Below, in pieces: positions 8,689-16,867 of a DNA stretch of 34,726 nucleotides. The position numbers were made by a program, and so were the translations under genes. Source of the stretch: Kiritimatiellia bacterium (lineage in GTDB: Bacteria > Verrucomicrobiota > Kiritimatiellia > RFP12 > UBA1067); assembly GCA_018399555.1 (NCBI GenBank), contig JAGYOL010000011.1, forward strand, positions 1-34,726, in the 5' to 3' direction. Each line of letters starts with the position of its first letter. The first letter of the stretch is position 1. The notes under the pieces were generated by a model. The model searched no databases and was not told the DNA's origin. It saw only the letters and a list, made by a program, of their open reading frames with translations.

Positions 8689-10230
8689 ATGGAAGCTGTC
8701 ACAACTAAAGCACCGCATCTGAGAAAATTTTCTAGCGCGTCCGACTACACCCGCAACTTCATCATCCGCGACGAGGTTGATCCCTATCTACGTTCAGGAC
8801 ACTTTATCGATGAAGCTCTGATCAACGAGCAGCTCGCCCGAGCGGCAGCGGCACACAATCCTGATGATCCGGTACGGCTACGCGAAATTCTGGCGAAATC
8901 AAAAAAGATCGAAACACTCCTGCCAGAAGAGGTTGCCGTTTTGATGCACATCACTGACCCGCAGTTGCTGGCGGAGATGGCTGAAACCGCACTGGCTATC
9001 AAAAAAGCGGTATATGACAACCGTGTGGTGATGTTCGCCCCGCTTTATTTAAGCAATCTGTGTGTTAACAACTGTGAGTATTGCGGTTTTAAATCCAGCA
9101 ACACCGGTCAGCGTCGCCGCATGCTCTCAATGTCTGAGGTTGAGGAAGAGATCAAGATACTGGCGGGTAAGATCGGCCACAAACGTCTGATCGCCGTCTA
9201 CGGCGAACACCCGACAACCTCGACCGAGTACATCGCTGAAACCATCCGCACCACCTATAAAATGGATATCAAGGCCCCCAATGGTGCACCGGTCGGAATT
9301 CGCCGAATCAATGTGAATGCCGCCCCCCTGCCAATCGATGACCTGCGTGTACTCAAAGAGGTCGGCATCGGCACATTTCAGGTGTTTCAGGAGACCTACC
9401 ATCGTCCAACCTATGAAAAACTGCATCCCCACGGCACTGTCAAGGGCGATTACAACTGGCGCACGACCGCATTTCACCGGGCGATGGAGGCCGGAGTCGA
9501 TGATGTCGGCATGGGTGTTCTGTTCGGCCTTTATGACTGGAAATTCGAAATGATGGCCTCTATTTATCATGCCCGTGAACTCGAAGACAAATTCAAGGTC
9601 GGGCCGCACACCATCTCGTTCCCGCGGCTGGAACCGGCTAGCGGCACGGATCTGCCTTCAAAATCACCCTATCTGATTGATGACGATACCTTCCTGCGCA
9701 TCGTCATGATCACCCGGCTCTCGGTACCCTACACCGGTATGATTGTCACCTGCCGCGAATCACCGGAATCACGCAACACCTGCATAAAATATGGTATCAC
9801 GCAGATGGATGCCGGCAGCAACATCGCCCTGGGCGGCTACAGTGAGTACGCCCGTAAAAGCAACCAGGATGAGGATCGTCAGCAGTTTATGCTCTCAGAC
9901 ACCCGCTCCCTCGAAGAGATGATCGCCTATCTGGCCGATCAGGGCATCATAACCTCATTCTGCACAGCCGGCTACCGCTGCGGACGCACTGGCGGGTGTA
10001 TCATGGATGCGTTAAAAACCGGCAAAGAGGGAAAATTCTGTAAAATCAACGCAGTTCTGACCTTCCGCGAATGGCTCGACGATTTCGCCTCGAATGAGAC
10101 AAAACAGATCTGTGAACCGGTACTTCAAAAGGAACTTGAGGGCATCCGCGCGAATCTTCCCAAATTCTACCCGACCGTCAAAGAGCATTACGATCGTATC
10201 TGCGCCGGTGAGCGTGACCTCTTTTTCTGA
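8689..10230 (+). CDS. HydG-like radical SAM protein with altered C-terminal cluster motif
   Basis: A 513-residue radical SAM protein most like HydG, the tyrosine lyase that supplies the Fe(CO)2(CN) unit for the [FeFe]-hydrogenase active site. The radical SAM cluster motif is C125-x3-C129-x2-C132 followed by GF. The C-terminal region has the HydG-type CTAxYRxGRTG block. The canonical auxiliary-cluster motif CX2CX22C is altered: C425 and C451 are kept, but the middle Cys is Gly428 (CTAGYRCGRTGGC). Two extra cysteines (431 and 437) lie close by. An N-terminal extension of about 30 residues precedes the usual start region. AAGGAAG lies before ATG 8689. No hydE, hydF or hydrogenase gene is in the window. 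Either a diverged HydG or a paralogue with another product is possible. Confidence 0.85.
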   Translation: MEAVTTKAPHLRKFSSASDYTRNFIIRDEVDPYLRSGHFIDEALINEQLARAAAAHNPDDPVRLREILAKSKKIETLLPEEVAVLMHITDPQLLAEMAETALAIKKAVYDNRVVMFAPLYLSNLCVNNCEYCGFKSSNTGQRRRMLSMSEVEEEIKILAGKIGHKRLIAVYGEHPTTSTEYIAETIRTTYKMDIKAPNGAPVGIRRINVNAAPLPIDDLRVLKEVGIGTFQVFQETYHRPTYEKLHPHGTVKGDYNWRTTAFHRAMEAGVDDVGMGVLFGLYDWKFEMMASIYHARELEDKFKVGPHTISFPRLEPASGTDLPSKSPYLIDDDTFLRIVMITRLSVPYTGMIVTCRESPESRNTCIKYGITQMDAGSNIALGGYSEYARKSNQDEDRQQFMLSDTRSLEEMIAYLADQGIITSFCTAGYRCGRTGGCIMDALKTGKEGKFCKINAVLTFREWLDDFASNETKQICEPVLQKELEGIRANLPKFYPTVKEHYDRICAGERDLFF

Positions 10231-10257
10231 TAAAAGCCTGTTCCGAACGATTTAAAT

Positions 10258-11004
10258 ATGAAATATCTCGTGTTTATACCTTTTGCCGTTTTGCTCGGTC
10301 TGGCCGCCGGCTCATTGGCACCGCGCCGTGAATTGGCCGAGCTGCGCCTCGAAAACCGGCAACTTAAAAAAGAGCTTGAATCCTCAAACAAAACCGGCAA
10401 GCTGGCCGCACTGAACAGCATAATGAAGATTCCCGGCGGCACCCACTCTGGACGCAACTCACACGCTTCGTCACCGCAACCCGACGATACCACAGAAGCT
10501 GATGAGCCGATCGCTGAGAATACCGCAACCGCACAGACCAATCTGACTGCTGAGACCACCGCTGAAACGGCAGACGCCAGCGAACGCCGGCGGCGGCGCA
10601 GACTCATGCCCAACCCGAGATCAAAGAATTTTGAAGCGGAACTGGAGGAGGCCAAGGAGCTTTGGAAGACCAGAGTGGCAATGGCCCGTTCACAGTGGCT
10701 TGCCAAACTTGAACTGGATGAAGCTCGGAGCGAACTCTTTGACAACGCCTTCGCTGAAATGAACGAGAAGCTCTACCTGACCATGCAGATCGTCGCCGAC
10801 GAGTTGAAGTCCGGCAGTGAAATGACCAGTGAGGCCGGTTTGCGCGTCGTAAACGAAGTCACCACAACACTGGTTGAAACATACGATCAGCTTGATCAGG
10901 TTGTGCCCCCGGATCGCAGACCCGCGCTGGAAACGATGGAAATGCAGGATTTCATCGATCCGATGGCCTTCGAACCTCTGATTGATGTTCGTGACAAACT
11001 TTAA
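10258..11004 (+). CDS. Hypothetical membrane-anchored coiled-coil protein
   Basis: A 248-residue protein that begins 27 nt after the HydG-like stop. One membrane helix or uncleaved signal sits at residues 3-20. A short coiled coil follows (ELAELRLENRQLKKELE, residues about 24-46), then a low-complexity Thr/Ala/Glu linker, a strongly basic RRRRRR patch, and a helical, acidic C-terminal domain (residues about 120-248). No family is recognised. Spacing to the genes on both sides suggests co-transcription with the HydG-like gene and the ABC transporter. Confidence 0.65.
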   Translation: MKYLVFIPFAVLLGLAAGSLAPRRELAELRLENRQLKKELESSNKTGKLAALNSIMKIPGGTHSGRNSHASSPQPDDTTEADEPIAENTATAQTNLTAETTAETADASERRRRRRLMPNPRSKNFEAELEEAKELWKTRVAMARSQWLAKLELDEARSELFDNAFAEMNEKLYLTMQIVADELKSGSEMTSEAGLRVVNEVTTTLVETYDQLDQVVPPDRRPALETMEMQDFIDPMAFEPLIDVRDKL

Positions 11005-11063
11005 ACTGCGATCGGTACGCGTATGAGCTGCCGGACACTGTACACTCAGCCGGATTCTTAACA

Positions 11064-11966
11064 ATGACGTCTCTCTTTCAATTATGGCGGATCACCTGTT
11101 ACGAATGGTTCACTGCCATGCGCAGCCGGCGTGCGGTTGTTGTGGTGCTGCTTTTCATGGCGGCATCGGTCTGCACAATGAACTTCTGCATCAACGCGCT
11201 TCAGAAGATGGAACAGGAGCTCACCAAAGTTCTGGAGCTGCCGGAAACAGAGCAGGTCGGCGTTGTTTCAAAAACCCTCTGGCAATCCAAACCCTTCCGA
11301 CGCATGATGCGTCATATCGTATACAACAAGGATGTTTATAACGATCTGGTTGGCAGGCACCCTGTTGAACTGATGTACGCCTGGCTGGTTTTTTTCTACA
11401 CTCCCCTGCTGGTGGTGCTGGTTTCAGCCAACCGTATCGCCGATGAACTCGGTTCCGGCGCATGCCGGTATGTGGCTTTCCGCTGTTCGCGTTCACTCTG
11501 GTCAGCCGGCAAATATTTCGGTCAGGCCGCGATTATCGCGGTCGCGCTGATGCTGAGCGGCATAGGTGCCTGGGTGATGGCCTCGATCCGCATGCACGAG
11601 GCCGGCTGGCCGTTGCTGATTGCTATCACAGGATGGTCGATGCGTTCACTGATATACGCCCTGCCCTTTCTCGGGCTTTCGCTGGGGCTTTCACATCTGA
11701 CGCGTTCCGGCAGCAAAGCCACGATTTTCGCCATCATGACACTGGCACTCTGTTTTCTGATCGAAGCCCTCGCTGTTGTTTTCCGCAATGCAAACGACTG
11801 GAAGGCTCTCTTCAGTTATGCCGGAGTTTTCACACCGGCGGCGCACAAGTTCTTTCTGTGGCGAAGCACACCGCTCTCGCTGGCAGTCGGCACGCTCTGG
11901 ATGATCACCCTCTCACTCTGCTATCTCATTCCTGGACACCTTATTTTCAAAAAACGCGATATGTAA
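11064..11966 (+). CDS. ABC-2 type transporter permease
   Basis: A 300-residue integral membrane protein with about six hydrophobic helices: one near the N-terminus (RAVVVVLLFMAASVCTM), a periplasmic-looking helical loop, then a run including YAWLVFFYTPLLVVLV, IIAVALMLSGIGAWVMA, LIYALPFLGLSLGLSHL and IFAIMTLALCFLIEAL. The segment ADELGSGACRYVAFRCSRSLWSAGKY is like the coupling region of ABC-2 permeases. The ATPase gene starts 2 nt after its stop, so the two form one exporter. The substrate cannot be deduced. Confidence 0.8.
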   Translation: MTSLFQLWRITCYEWFTAMRSRRAVVVVLLFMAASVCTMNFCINALQKMEQELTKVLELPETEQVGVVSKTLWQSKPFRRMMRHIVYNKDVYNDLVGRHPVELMYAWLVFFYTPLLVVLVSANRIADELGSGACRYVAFRCSRSLWSAGKYFGQAAIIAVALMLSGIGAWVMASIRMHEAGWPLLIAITGWSMRSLIYALPFLGLSLGLSHLTRSGSKATIFAIMTLALCFLIEALAVVFRNANDWKALFSYAGVFTPAAHKFFLWRSTPLSLAVGTLWMITLSLCYLIPGHLIFKKRDM

Positions 11967-11968
11967 AG

Positions 11969-12883
11969 ATGAAAGCCGCTCTGATAACAAACAGCATCGT
12001 GAAAAGGTACGGCTCGAAAACCGCACTCAACGGCATGACTGCATCCATACCATCTTCCTCTATAACCGGTCTGATCGGTGCCAACGGTGCCGGCAAAACC
12101 ACCTGGATGATGGCGGTCGCGGGATTTCTGCGCATTCAATCTGGTTCCGTCAATCTGCTGGGCGGCGGTCCCTTCAATCCCGCACTGCACCGTGGCCGTA
12201 TAAGTATCCTGCCGCAGGACTCCGAGCTGCCCTGCGAAAGCTATCCGCTTGAAACACTCATTCACTACGGACGCTTGCAGGGGCTCTCAAAACATGAGGC
12301 CGATCACTCCGCACGCAATGTACTTACTGCGGTGCATCTGGCCGACCGCATGAATACCCCGATCAGAACACTTTCACACGGTATGCGTAAAAGAGTTATG
12401 ATTGCCCAGTGTTTTATCGGCAAACCGGAGCTGATTATGCTGGATGAGCCCTTGAGCGGACTTGATCCGCGCGAAGTGGCCAACATGCGCAACTTCATAA
12501 GTGCCAAGTCACCCGGCCAGACCATCGTGATCAGCTCGCACAATCTCTATGATCTTGAATTGCTCTGTGATTATATTGTTTTTGTAAAAAAAGGCAGAAC
12601 CACACGTACCGCCACCATCGAAGAACTGACCGGCAAAACCGCGATGTTGGTTTACAATCTGACACACACACCGCTCTCGACAGCTGATTTGTCTGAACTG
12701 CTGCCGGAGTGCACACTGACACTCTCCGACACTCACAGTCAGCTGAGCTGCAGTTTTGACAAAACCAGGGTGAGTGCCGAACAGATCAACGCCACGCTTA
12801 TTCCGGCTCTGTTAAAATCAACCGGCATCATTTCAATCGAACGCGGACGATCCTTGGAAGAGCGCGTTTTAAACGAGCTGTAG
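11969..12883 (+). CDS. ABC transporter ATP-binding protein
   Basis: The ORF track extends this frame to 11462 through the permease gene; the real start is ATG 11969, giving 304 residues that begin MKAALITNSIVKRYG. Motifs in order are Walker A GANGAGKTT (about residues 38-46), the signature LSHGMRKRV, Walker B LIMLDEPLSGLDP and the H-loop ISSHN. The signature has His in place of the usual Gly-Gly (LSxGxxxR form), common in ABC-2 exporters of the CcmA/DrrA class. About 90 residues follow the ATPase core, as in many DrrA-like proteins. It pairs with the permease directly upstream. Confidence 0.93.
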   Translation: MKAALITNSIVKRYGSKTALNGMTASIPSSSITGLIGANGAGKTTWMMAVAGFLRIQSGSVNLLGGGPFNPALHRGRISILPQDSELPCESYPLETLIHYGRLQGLSKHEADHSARNVLTAVHLADRMNTPIRTLSHGMRKRVMIAQCFIGKPELIMLDEPLSGLDPREVANMRNFISAKSPGQTIVISSHNLYDLELLCDYIVFVKKGRTTRTATIEELTGKTAMLVYNLTHTPLSTADLSELLPECTLTLSDTHSQLSCSFDKTRVSAEQINATLIPALLKSTGIISIERGRSLEERVLNEL

Positions 12884-13345
12884 ATGCAACCCCTGTTCAA
12901 TATAGTTCTGCTGAAACCGGAGATACCGCACAACACCGGAGCAATCGGAAGATTGTGCGTAGGACTGGGATGCCCTCTGCATCTGATCCGTCCGCTCGGT
13001 TTTCACCTTTCAGATCAGTATCTCCAGCGTGCCGGACTCGATTACTGGGAGCATCTCGATCTTAAAGTTCATAACAACTGGGCAGAATTTCTACACTCTG
13101 AGCAACCTCAAACACTCTATTTTATGAGCACAAAAGGTGACAGGGATCTTTATCAATGCCGCTTCCTGAGAGGCGACACGCTGGTATTCGGCAACGAAAG
13201 TTGCGGATTACCGCCGGAGTTTTACACTGAATACCTTGAGTCACTCTATCGGATACCCATGCCGGGAGAGCACGCCCGCAGCATCAATCTCGCCAACGCC
13301 GTATCCATCGCAGCCTACGAAGCTTACCGCCAGTTGCGGTCGTGA
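12884..13345 (+). CDS. trmL: tRNA (cytidine/uridine(34)-2'-O)-methyltransferase TrmL
   Basis: A 153-residue SPOUT methyltransferase of standard TrmL length. TrmL 2'-O-methylates the wobble base of tRNA-Leu isoacceptors, using S-adenosylmethionine bound in a trefoil knot. Motifs: NIVLLKPEIPHNTGAIGRLC, HLIRPLGF, LVFGNESCGLP and the knot RSINLANAVSIAAYEAYRQ. The ATG directly abuts the TAG of the ABC ATPase, so it is very likely co-translated with the transporter operon, an unusual partner. A second SPOUT enzyme (TrmJ-like) lies at 25981-26727. Confidence 0.93.
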   Translation: MQPLFNIVLLKPEIPHNTGAIGRLCVGLGCPLHLIRPLGFHLSDQYLQRAGLDYWEHLDLKVHNNWAEFLHSEQPQTLYFMSTKGDRDLYQCRFLRGDTLVFGNESCGLPPEFYTEYLESLYRIPMPGEHARSINLANAVSIAAYEAYRQLRS

Positions 13346-13372
13346 TATTTGCCGCACCCTTGACGCCGCCAT

Positions 13373-14797
13373 CTATGATTTGCCGGCCACACTGCCGAAA
13401 ATACGCCGACAGAACCCCTGCAACCCAGGCATGCGGTTCATCATCCAGATTTCGGCAACGCGCTTGGTCAGAAACGACATGGTAGGGAAGGAGTGCTGCA
13501 GAAACATGATATCCCATATCCGGATTTTCTTCTGAATGGCCAGGGCCCATTCACCAATCATTTCACCGGAACCCGCCCCCACAATGCCGGCACCGTAAAT
13601 GCGCCCCGTAACCGGGTGAATAAAGGCCTTGACCCACCCCTCGCCGATACCCTCGGCAATCGCGGCCCCGTAATCCCCGTAGTTACTCTTGACCACCTCA
13701 TAGCGTCGCCCCGCTTTCTGCAGGTCGGCCTCGCACATACCGACCACCGAAACTGGAGGATCCGTAAAAACGGTCGACGGCACCACATAATTTCGATAGT
13801 TGAATCCTAAGGGCCGCGGCATCATGCAGTTCATCAGGGCCAGCATACCCTGGTGCATTGCGGCATGCGAAAGCAGCACATTACCGTTGCCATCCCCAGG
13901 CGCATAGACAGAGCGGCATGTGGTGCATAAATGACGGTCAACTGCTATTCCCCTGGAGCTGTATTCAATGCCGGCATTCTCAAGCTGCAGCCCCGCTAGA
14001 TTCCACCTGCGGCCTGCTGCCACCAGTAAACGTTCGGATACCAGGCGTTCATTCTGATCTGTATATACGGCAATCTCTGCATCCTCCTGCGCCACTCTCG
14101 TCAGTTTCCGCCCATTATAAACCTTAATCCCTTCGCGTTTGAAAACCTCCTCCAGAAAAAGCCCGCTGTCGGCATCGCCAACCGGCAGAAGATTGGCATC
14201 CATATGCACTATCTGCACCTGGCGCGTACCCAGACGTGCAAAGGCCTGGGCCATCTCACAGCCGATCGCACCACCCCCCAGAATCGTCAGACTCCCGGGA
14301 ATGCTATCTTGAGCGAAAACATTTTCGTTGGTCAGGATATCCACAGTATCCATACCGGGTACCGGAGGAATTGCCGGACGAGAACCGGTGCAGATGAAGA
14401 TGTACTTGGCCCGGTAGTTCTTTTCACCGACCGCAACGGTATGTCCATCCACAAAGACGGCCTCGCCTTTGCCCAGCACCAGATCGACCTTGTCGAACAT
14501 CCTGGTGGTCTTGGCACTGTTGATATACTCGATGAAGGACTGAATCTTCCCGAAAATGTCCCCCACACTCGGCGGTGGTGTCTTTCCCAATCCCATTTCT
14601 GGAGCCAGGCTGACACTATGTCTGATCTGGGCCATACGCAGCAGGGACTTACTGGGAATGCAGCCCACATTCATGCACTCCCCCCCGATCTTATGCTTCT
14701 CAATCGCACAGATATTCAATCCCATTTCCGAACCCATAATGGATACCGCCATACCGGCGGGACCCAGTCCGATCACGATCAAATCATATGTAAACAT
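13373..14797 (-). CDS. FAD-dependent pyridine nucleotide-disulfide oxidoreductase (Lpd/MerA-like) lacking the His-Glu dyad
   Basis: A 474-residue protein with FAD-binding GLGPAGMAVSI at the N-terminus, the redox-active disulfide CMNVGCIPSK (C41 and C46), the NAD-binding GGGAIGCEMAQAFARLG and the second FAD motif YAPGDGNGN. These place it in the dihydrolipoyl dehydrogenase/mercuric reductase group. The C-terminal catalytic segment, HPTxSE in dihydrolipoamide dehydrogenase, reads FPTMSF here: both the His (F437) and Glu (F442) positions are Phe. The normal acid-base dyad is thus missing, making true Lpd activity doubtful. No 2-oxoacid dehydrogenase subunit is nearby. AAAGG precedes ATG 14797. 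Its 3' end converges on trmL with 27 nt between. Confidence 0.85.
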   Translation of the reverse strand: MFTYDLIVIGLGPAGMAVSIMGSEMGLNICAIEKHKIGGECMNVGCIPSKSLLRMAQIRHSVSLAPEMGLGKTPPPSVGDIFGKIQSFIEYINSAKTTRMFDKVDLVLGKGEAVFVDGHTVAVGEKNYRAKYIFICTGSRPAIPPVPGMDTVDILTNENVFAQDSIPGSLTILGGGAIGCEMAQAFARLGTRQVQIVHMDANLLPVGDADSGLFLEEVFKREGIKVYNGRKLTRVAQEDAEIAVYTDQNERLVSERLLVAAGRRWNLAGLQLENAGIEYSSRGIAVDRHLCTTCRSVYAPGDGNGNVLLSHAAMHQGMLALMNCMMPRPLGFNYRNYVVPSTVFTDPPVSVVGMCEADLQKAGRRYEVVKSNYGDYGAAIAEGIGEGWVKAFIHPVTGRIYGAGIVGAGSGEMIGEWALAIQKKIRIWDIMFLQHSFPTMSFLTKRVAEIWMMNRMPGLQGFCRRIFGSVAGKS

Positions 14798-14836
14798 ATT
14801 AATACCTTTCTGAAGCTGCTTTCAGCCGCCTGTCTT

Positions 14837-14866
14837 ATAGTATGTCTGCGTGTAACACAGAGTCAG
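14837..14866 (-). promoter_or_regulatory. Weak candidate promoter of the disulfide oxidoreductase
   Basis: On the minus strand CTGACT and TACTAT are separated by 18 nt, about 40 nt upstream of ATG 14797. Each matches the sigma-70 consensus at about four of six positions. The 276-nt space between the comEC stop and this gene contains no other gene; a short CTGTC/GACAG hairpin at about 15016-15031 is the only other visible structure. Confidence 0.3.
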
Positions 14867-15073
14867 GCAACCGTTTTTCTCTGTATTTTATTTAGACGCC
14901 GGTGATTCAGTGCCTGATGCTGCCGTCGGTCACCGCCCACAAACCCGACTGTTACAGTTGAGGGCATTGTGAAGGTGAAGCCGCACAGTCGAAATTTAGC
15001 GCAATCACAATCATTCTGTCAAGCCCGACAGAGACGCCCGCATATCTTATAATTGCATCTCAATCCTGCTACA

Positions 15074-16732
15074 TCAACCCTCCCCCATCCATCCCAGCCC
15101 ATCAGTACTCTTCTCAAACCACTTGCGCAGTATCCAGCCAGCGGAAAGCAGTGCGGTAAACCAGAGCCAAACCAGCCAGACAGGGAAATTTCTGAGCATA
15201 AAATTTGAACCGGGACAGTTTGAAACTGAATCGGCAGTTCTTATCATAATAGCAGTGAACAGCCCGGCGGCGTTGTTGAATATCGCGGCCAGAGTGGTGC
15301 TGAAAAAACTGGTTGCAAAGCCTAAAACCCCCGCAACCACCAGCATGAAAACACACGGAGAAATCACAAGGTTGGCCACAATTCCACCCGGTGTGATCCG
15401 TCCGAAGAAATATGCGCTCAGCGGCAGGGCGGTCAGCCAGGCTGCAACCGTCACCGCGCAAAGACCTGAAACAAAGATACCCGCCTGCACCAAACTCTGC
15501 AGAAGGTCCGCCCGCAACCGTTCATTGGAAGCACGCAGCAGAGCGGCCTCACGGCGCAGAAAATCAATACGCATTGTTTTTAAAAACAGCTTGTTGAGCG
15601 GTTGATAGAGTGCTGCCAGCCCCAGCATCACGCTGAAAGAGAGAATTGAACCGATGTCGCTGATAAACGAAGGACAATACAGATGCACGATTATCGCCGC
15701 TCCGGCCAGTGCCGTGAGGGTGCTGAAGCGTCTGCGAAAGAAGGGAGCGCAGAAAAACAGCAATGCCATCAACGCGGCACGCAGAGCACTAGGCCGCATA
15801 CCGGTGAGCATCGTATAAACCGCCAGCAAAGGAACAACTGCAAAAAGCCAGTAGTAGCGGGGAACTCCGCAACAGGACACCAGTGCCGCGAATACAGCCG
15901 CGATCAGCGCGATATGCAAACCGGAAATTGCAAACACATGCACGGTGCCTGAAGATACAAAAATGCGTTTTAAAGCGGGTGACAGATTTTCACGCATGCC
16001 GAGCAACACTGCCCGGTTGATATCGGCCACATCCCGCCACTCGTCGATGCCGATTGTAACACGCCGAGCGGAGTCCCTGCGCAACGCTCTCAGCCGATAA
16101 CTAAAACCGGCAAACCGTGCCGGCTTCACTCTGCGGGAACAATGCTCGCCGCTGTTGAAAATCAGTGCCGCGCCGTCACGCGTAAAACGTGATGGATATA
16201 TACGTCCTTTGAAACACCACAATTCACCCGTCGCCGGTGCCTCTCCGTTTGCTGACGCATCTGCGCCACCATACCAGTTAACGGTGACAGGCACAAAGAA
16301 ACTGTGACTCTCCATCATACACCGCACATCTCTGACAGCGATACGGTAGCGTGCGGCGCGCCCCTTGAGTGCTTTGCAAGACAGCACCCGCTCAATGCGG
16401 CATTTGATCTCCACTGCCTGATTTTTACTGTGCGCGAAGTTAAGATCACCCTGTGACCGAAGAACATCATAAGAGGAACGCAACGCCCCGGCGGCAAAAA
16501 ACAAGCAGATCAACAGCGGCACACGCAACCCGGCAACCCGGCGTTTCAAGGTAAACACAAGCAACACTGAAAAGAGTGCGAGTGCAGTTAGCCATAATCG
16601 TGGTTGTGCAGCAGTGCTAAAGCCGCACTTCACGCCTGACAACAGTGCCACCGATGCATATACCAACGGATGAACACAGCGCAGATCACGCCGTAATTGC
16701 GTAACCACCTTTATCAATCGCAGAGGAATCAT
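15074..16732 (-). CDS. comEC: ComEC/Rec2-family competence membrane protein, core only
   Basis: About 552 residues from ATG 16732 (the ORF track uses TTG 16744, four codons earlier; neither has a clear ribosome binding site). The N-terminal half has hydrophobic helices and a soluble OB-like DUF4131 region. The competence-domain signature GTVHVFAISGLHIALIA lies at about residues 255-270 and is followed by many helices (LTGMRPSALRAALMALLFF and others). ComEC forms the inner-membrane channel for DNA uptake. The C-terminal metallo-beta-lactamase-like domain found in long ComEC proteins is absent: the chain ends soon after the last helix. Such short forms are known. Confidence 0.88.
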   Translation of the reverse strand: MIPLRLIKVVTQLRRDLRCVHPLVYASVALLSGVKCGFSTAAQPRLWLTALALFSVLLVFTLKRRVAGLRVPLLICLFFAAGALRSSYDVLRSQGDLNFAHSKNQAVEIKCRIERVLSCKALKGRAARYRIAVRDVRCMMESHSFFVPVTVNWYGGADASANGEAPATGELWCFKGRIYPSRFTRDGAALIFNSGEHCSRRVKPARFAGFSYRLRALRRDSARRVTIGIDEWRDVADINRAVLLGMRENLSPALKRIFVSSGTVHVFAISGLHIALIAAVFAALVSCCGVPRYYWLFAVVPLLAVYTMLTGMRPSALRAALMALLFFCAPFFRRRFSTLTALAGAAIIVHLYCPSFISDIGSILSFSVMLGLAALYQPLNKLFLKTMRIDFLRREAALLRASNERLRADLLQSLVQAGIFVSGLCAVTVAAWLTALPLSAYFFGRITPGGIVANLVISPCVFMLVVAGVLGFATSFFSTTLAAIFNNAAGLFTAIMIRTADSVSNCPGSNFMLRNFPVWLVWLWFTALLSAGWILRKWFEKSTDGLGWMGEG

Positions 16733-16775
16733 CAAAACTCGCAATCAGGATTGAATCAAAGATTGTGAACCCGAG

Positions 16776-16801
16776 GGTCAAGCACTTGACCTTTTTAATT
16801 T
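16776..16801. other. Perfect inverted repeat upstream of comEC, operator or terminator-like
   Basis: GGTCAAG-CA-CTTGACC (16776-16791) is a perfect 7-bp dyad with a 2-nt centre. On the plus strand TTTTTAATTT follows immediately, so it looks like a small intrinsic terminator in that direction, yet no plus-strand gene precedes it. On the minus strand one arm contains TTGACC, which could serve as the -35 of comEC, so the dyad could also be an operator. The choice cannot be made from sequence alone. Confidence 0.35.
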
Positions 16802-16867
16802 CGGATTTGTACTGAATTCTTTTTTATCGAGACTCACCGCAGGGATTACAGCGCAACTCTGCGCAGC

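Noticed and set aside
8025-8702. 225-residue minus-strand ORF over uxs
   Set aside because: Shadow of the uxs reading frame and the hydG leader; no recognisable domain.
8661-8708. 15-codon ORF overlapping the HydG-like start, considered as a leader peptide
   Set aside because: No ribosome binding site and no run of regulatory codons; its start lies directly after the P1 helix, and it is probably chance.
11462-11968. N-terminal extension of the ABC ATPase in the ORF track
   Set aside because: It overlaps the permease gene in another frame; the ATPase homology begins at ATG 11969.
14204-14905. 233-residue plus-strand ORF over the disulfide oxidoreductase
   Set aside because: Antisense to a gene with complete FAD and disulfide motifs.
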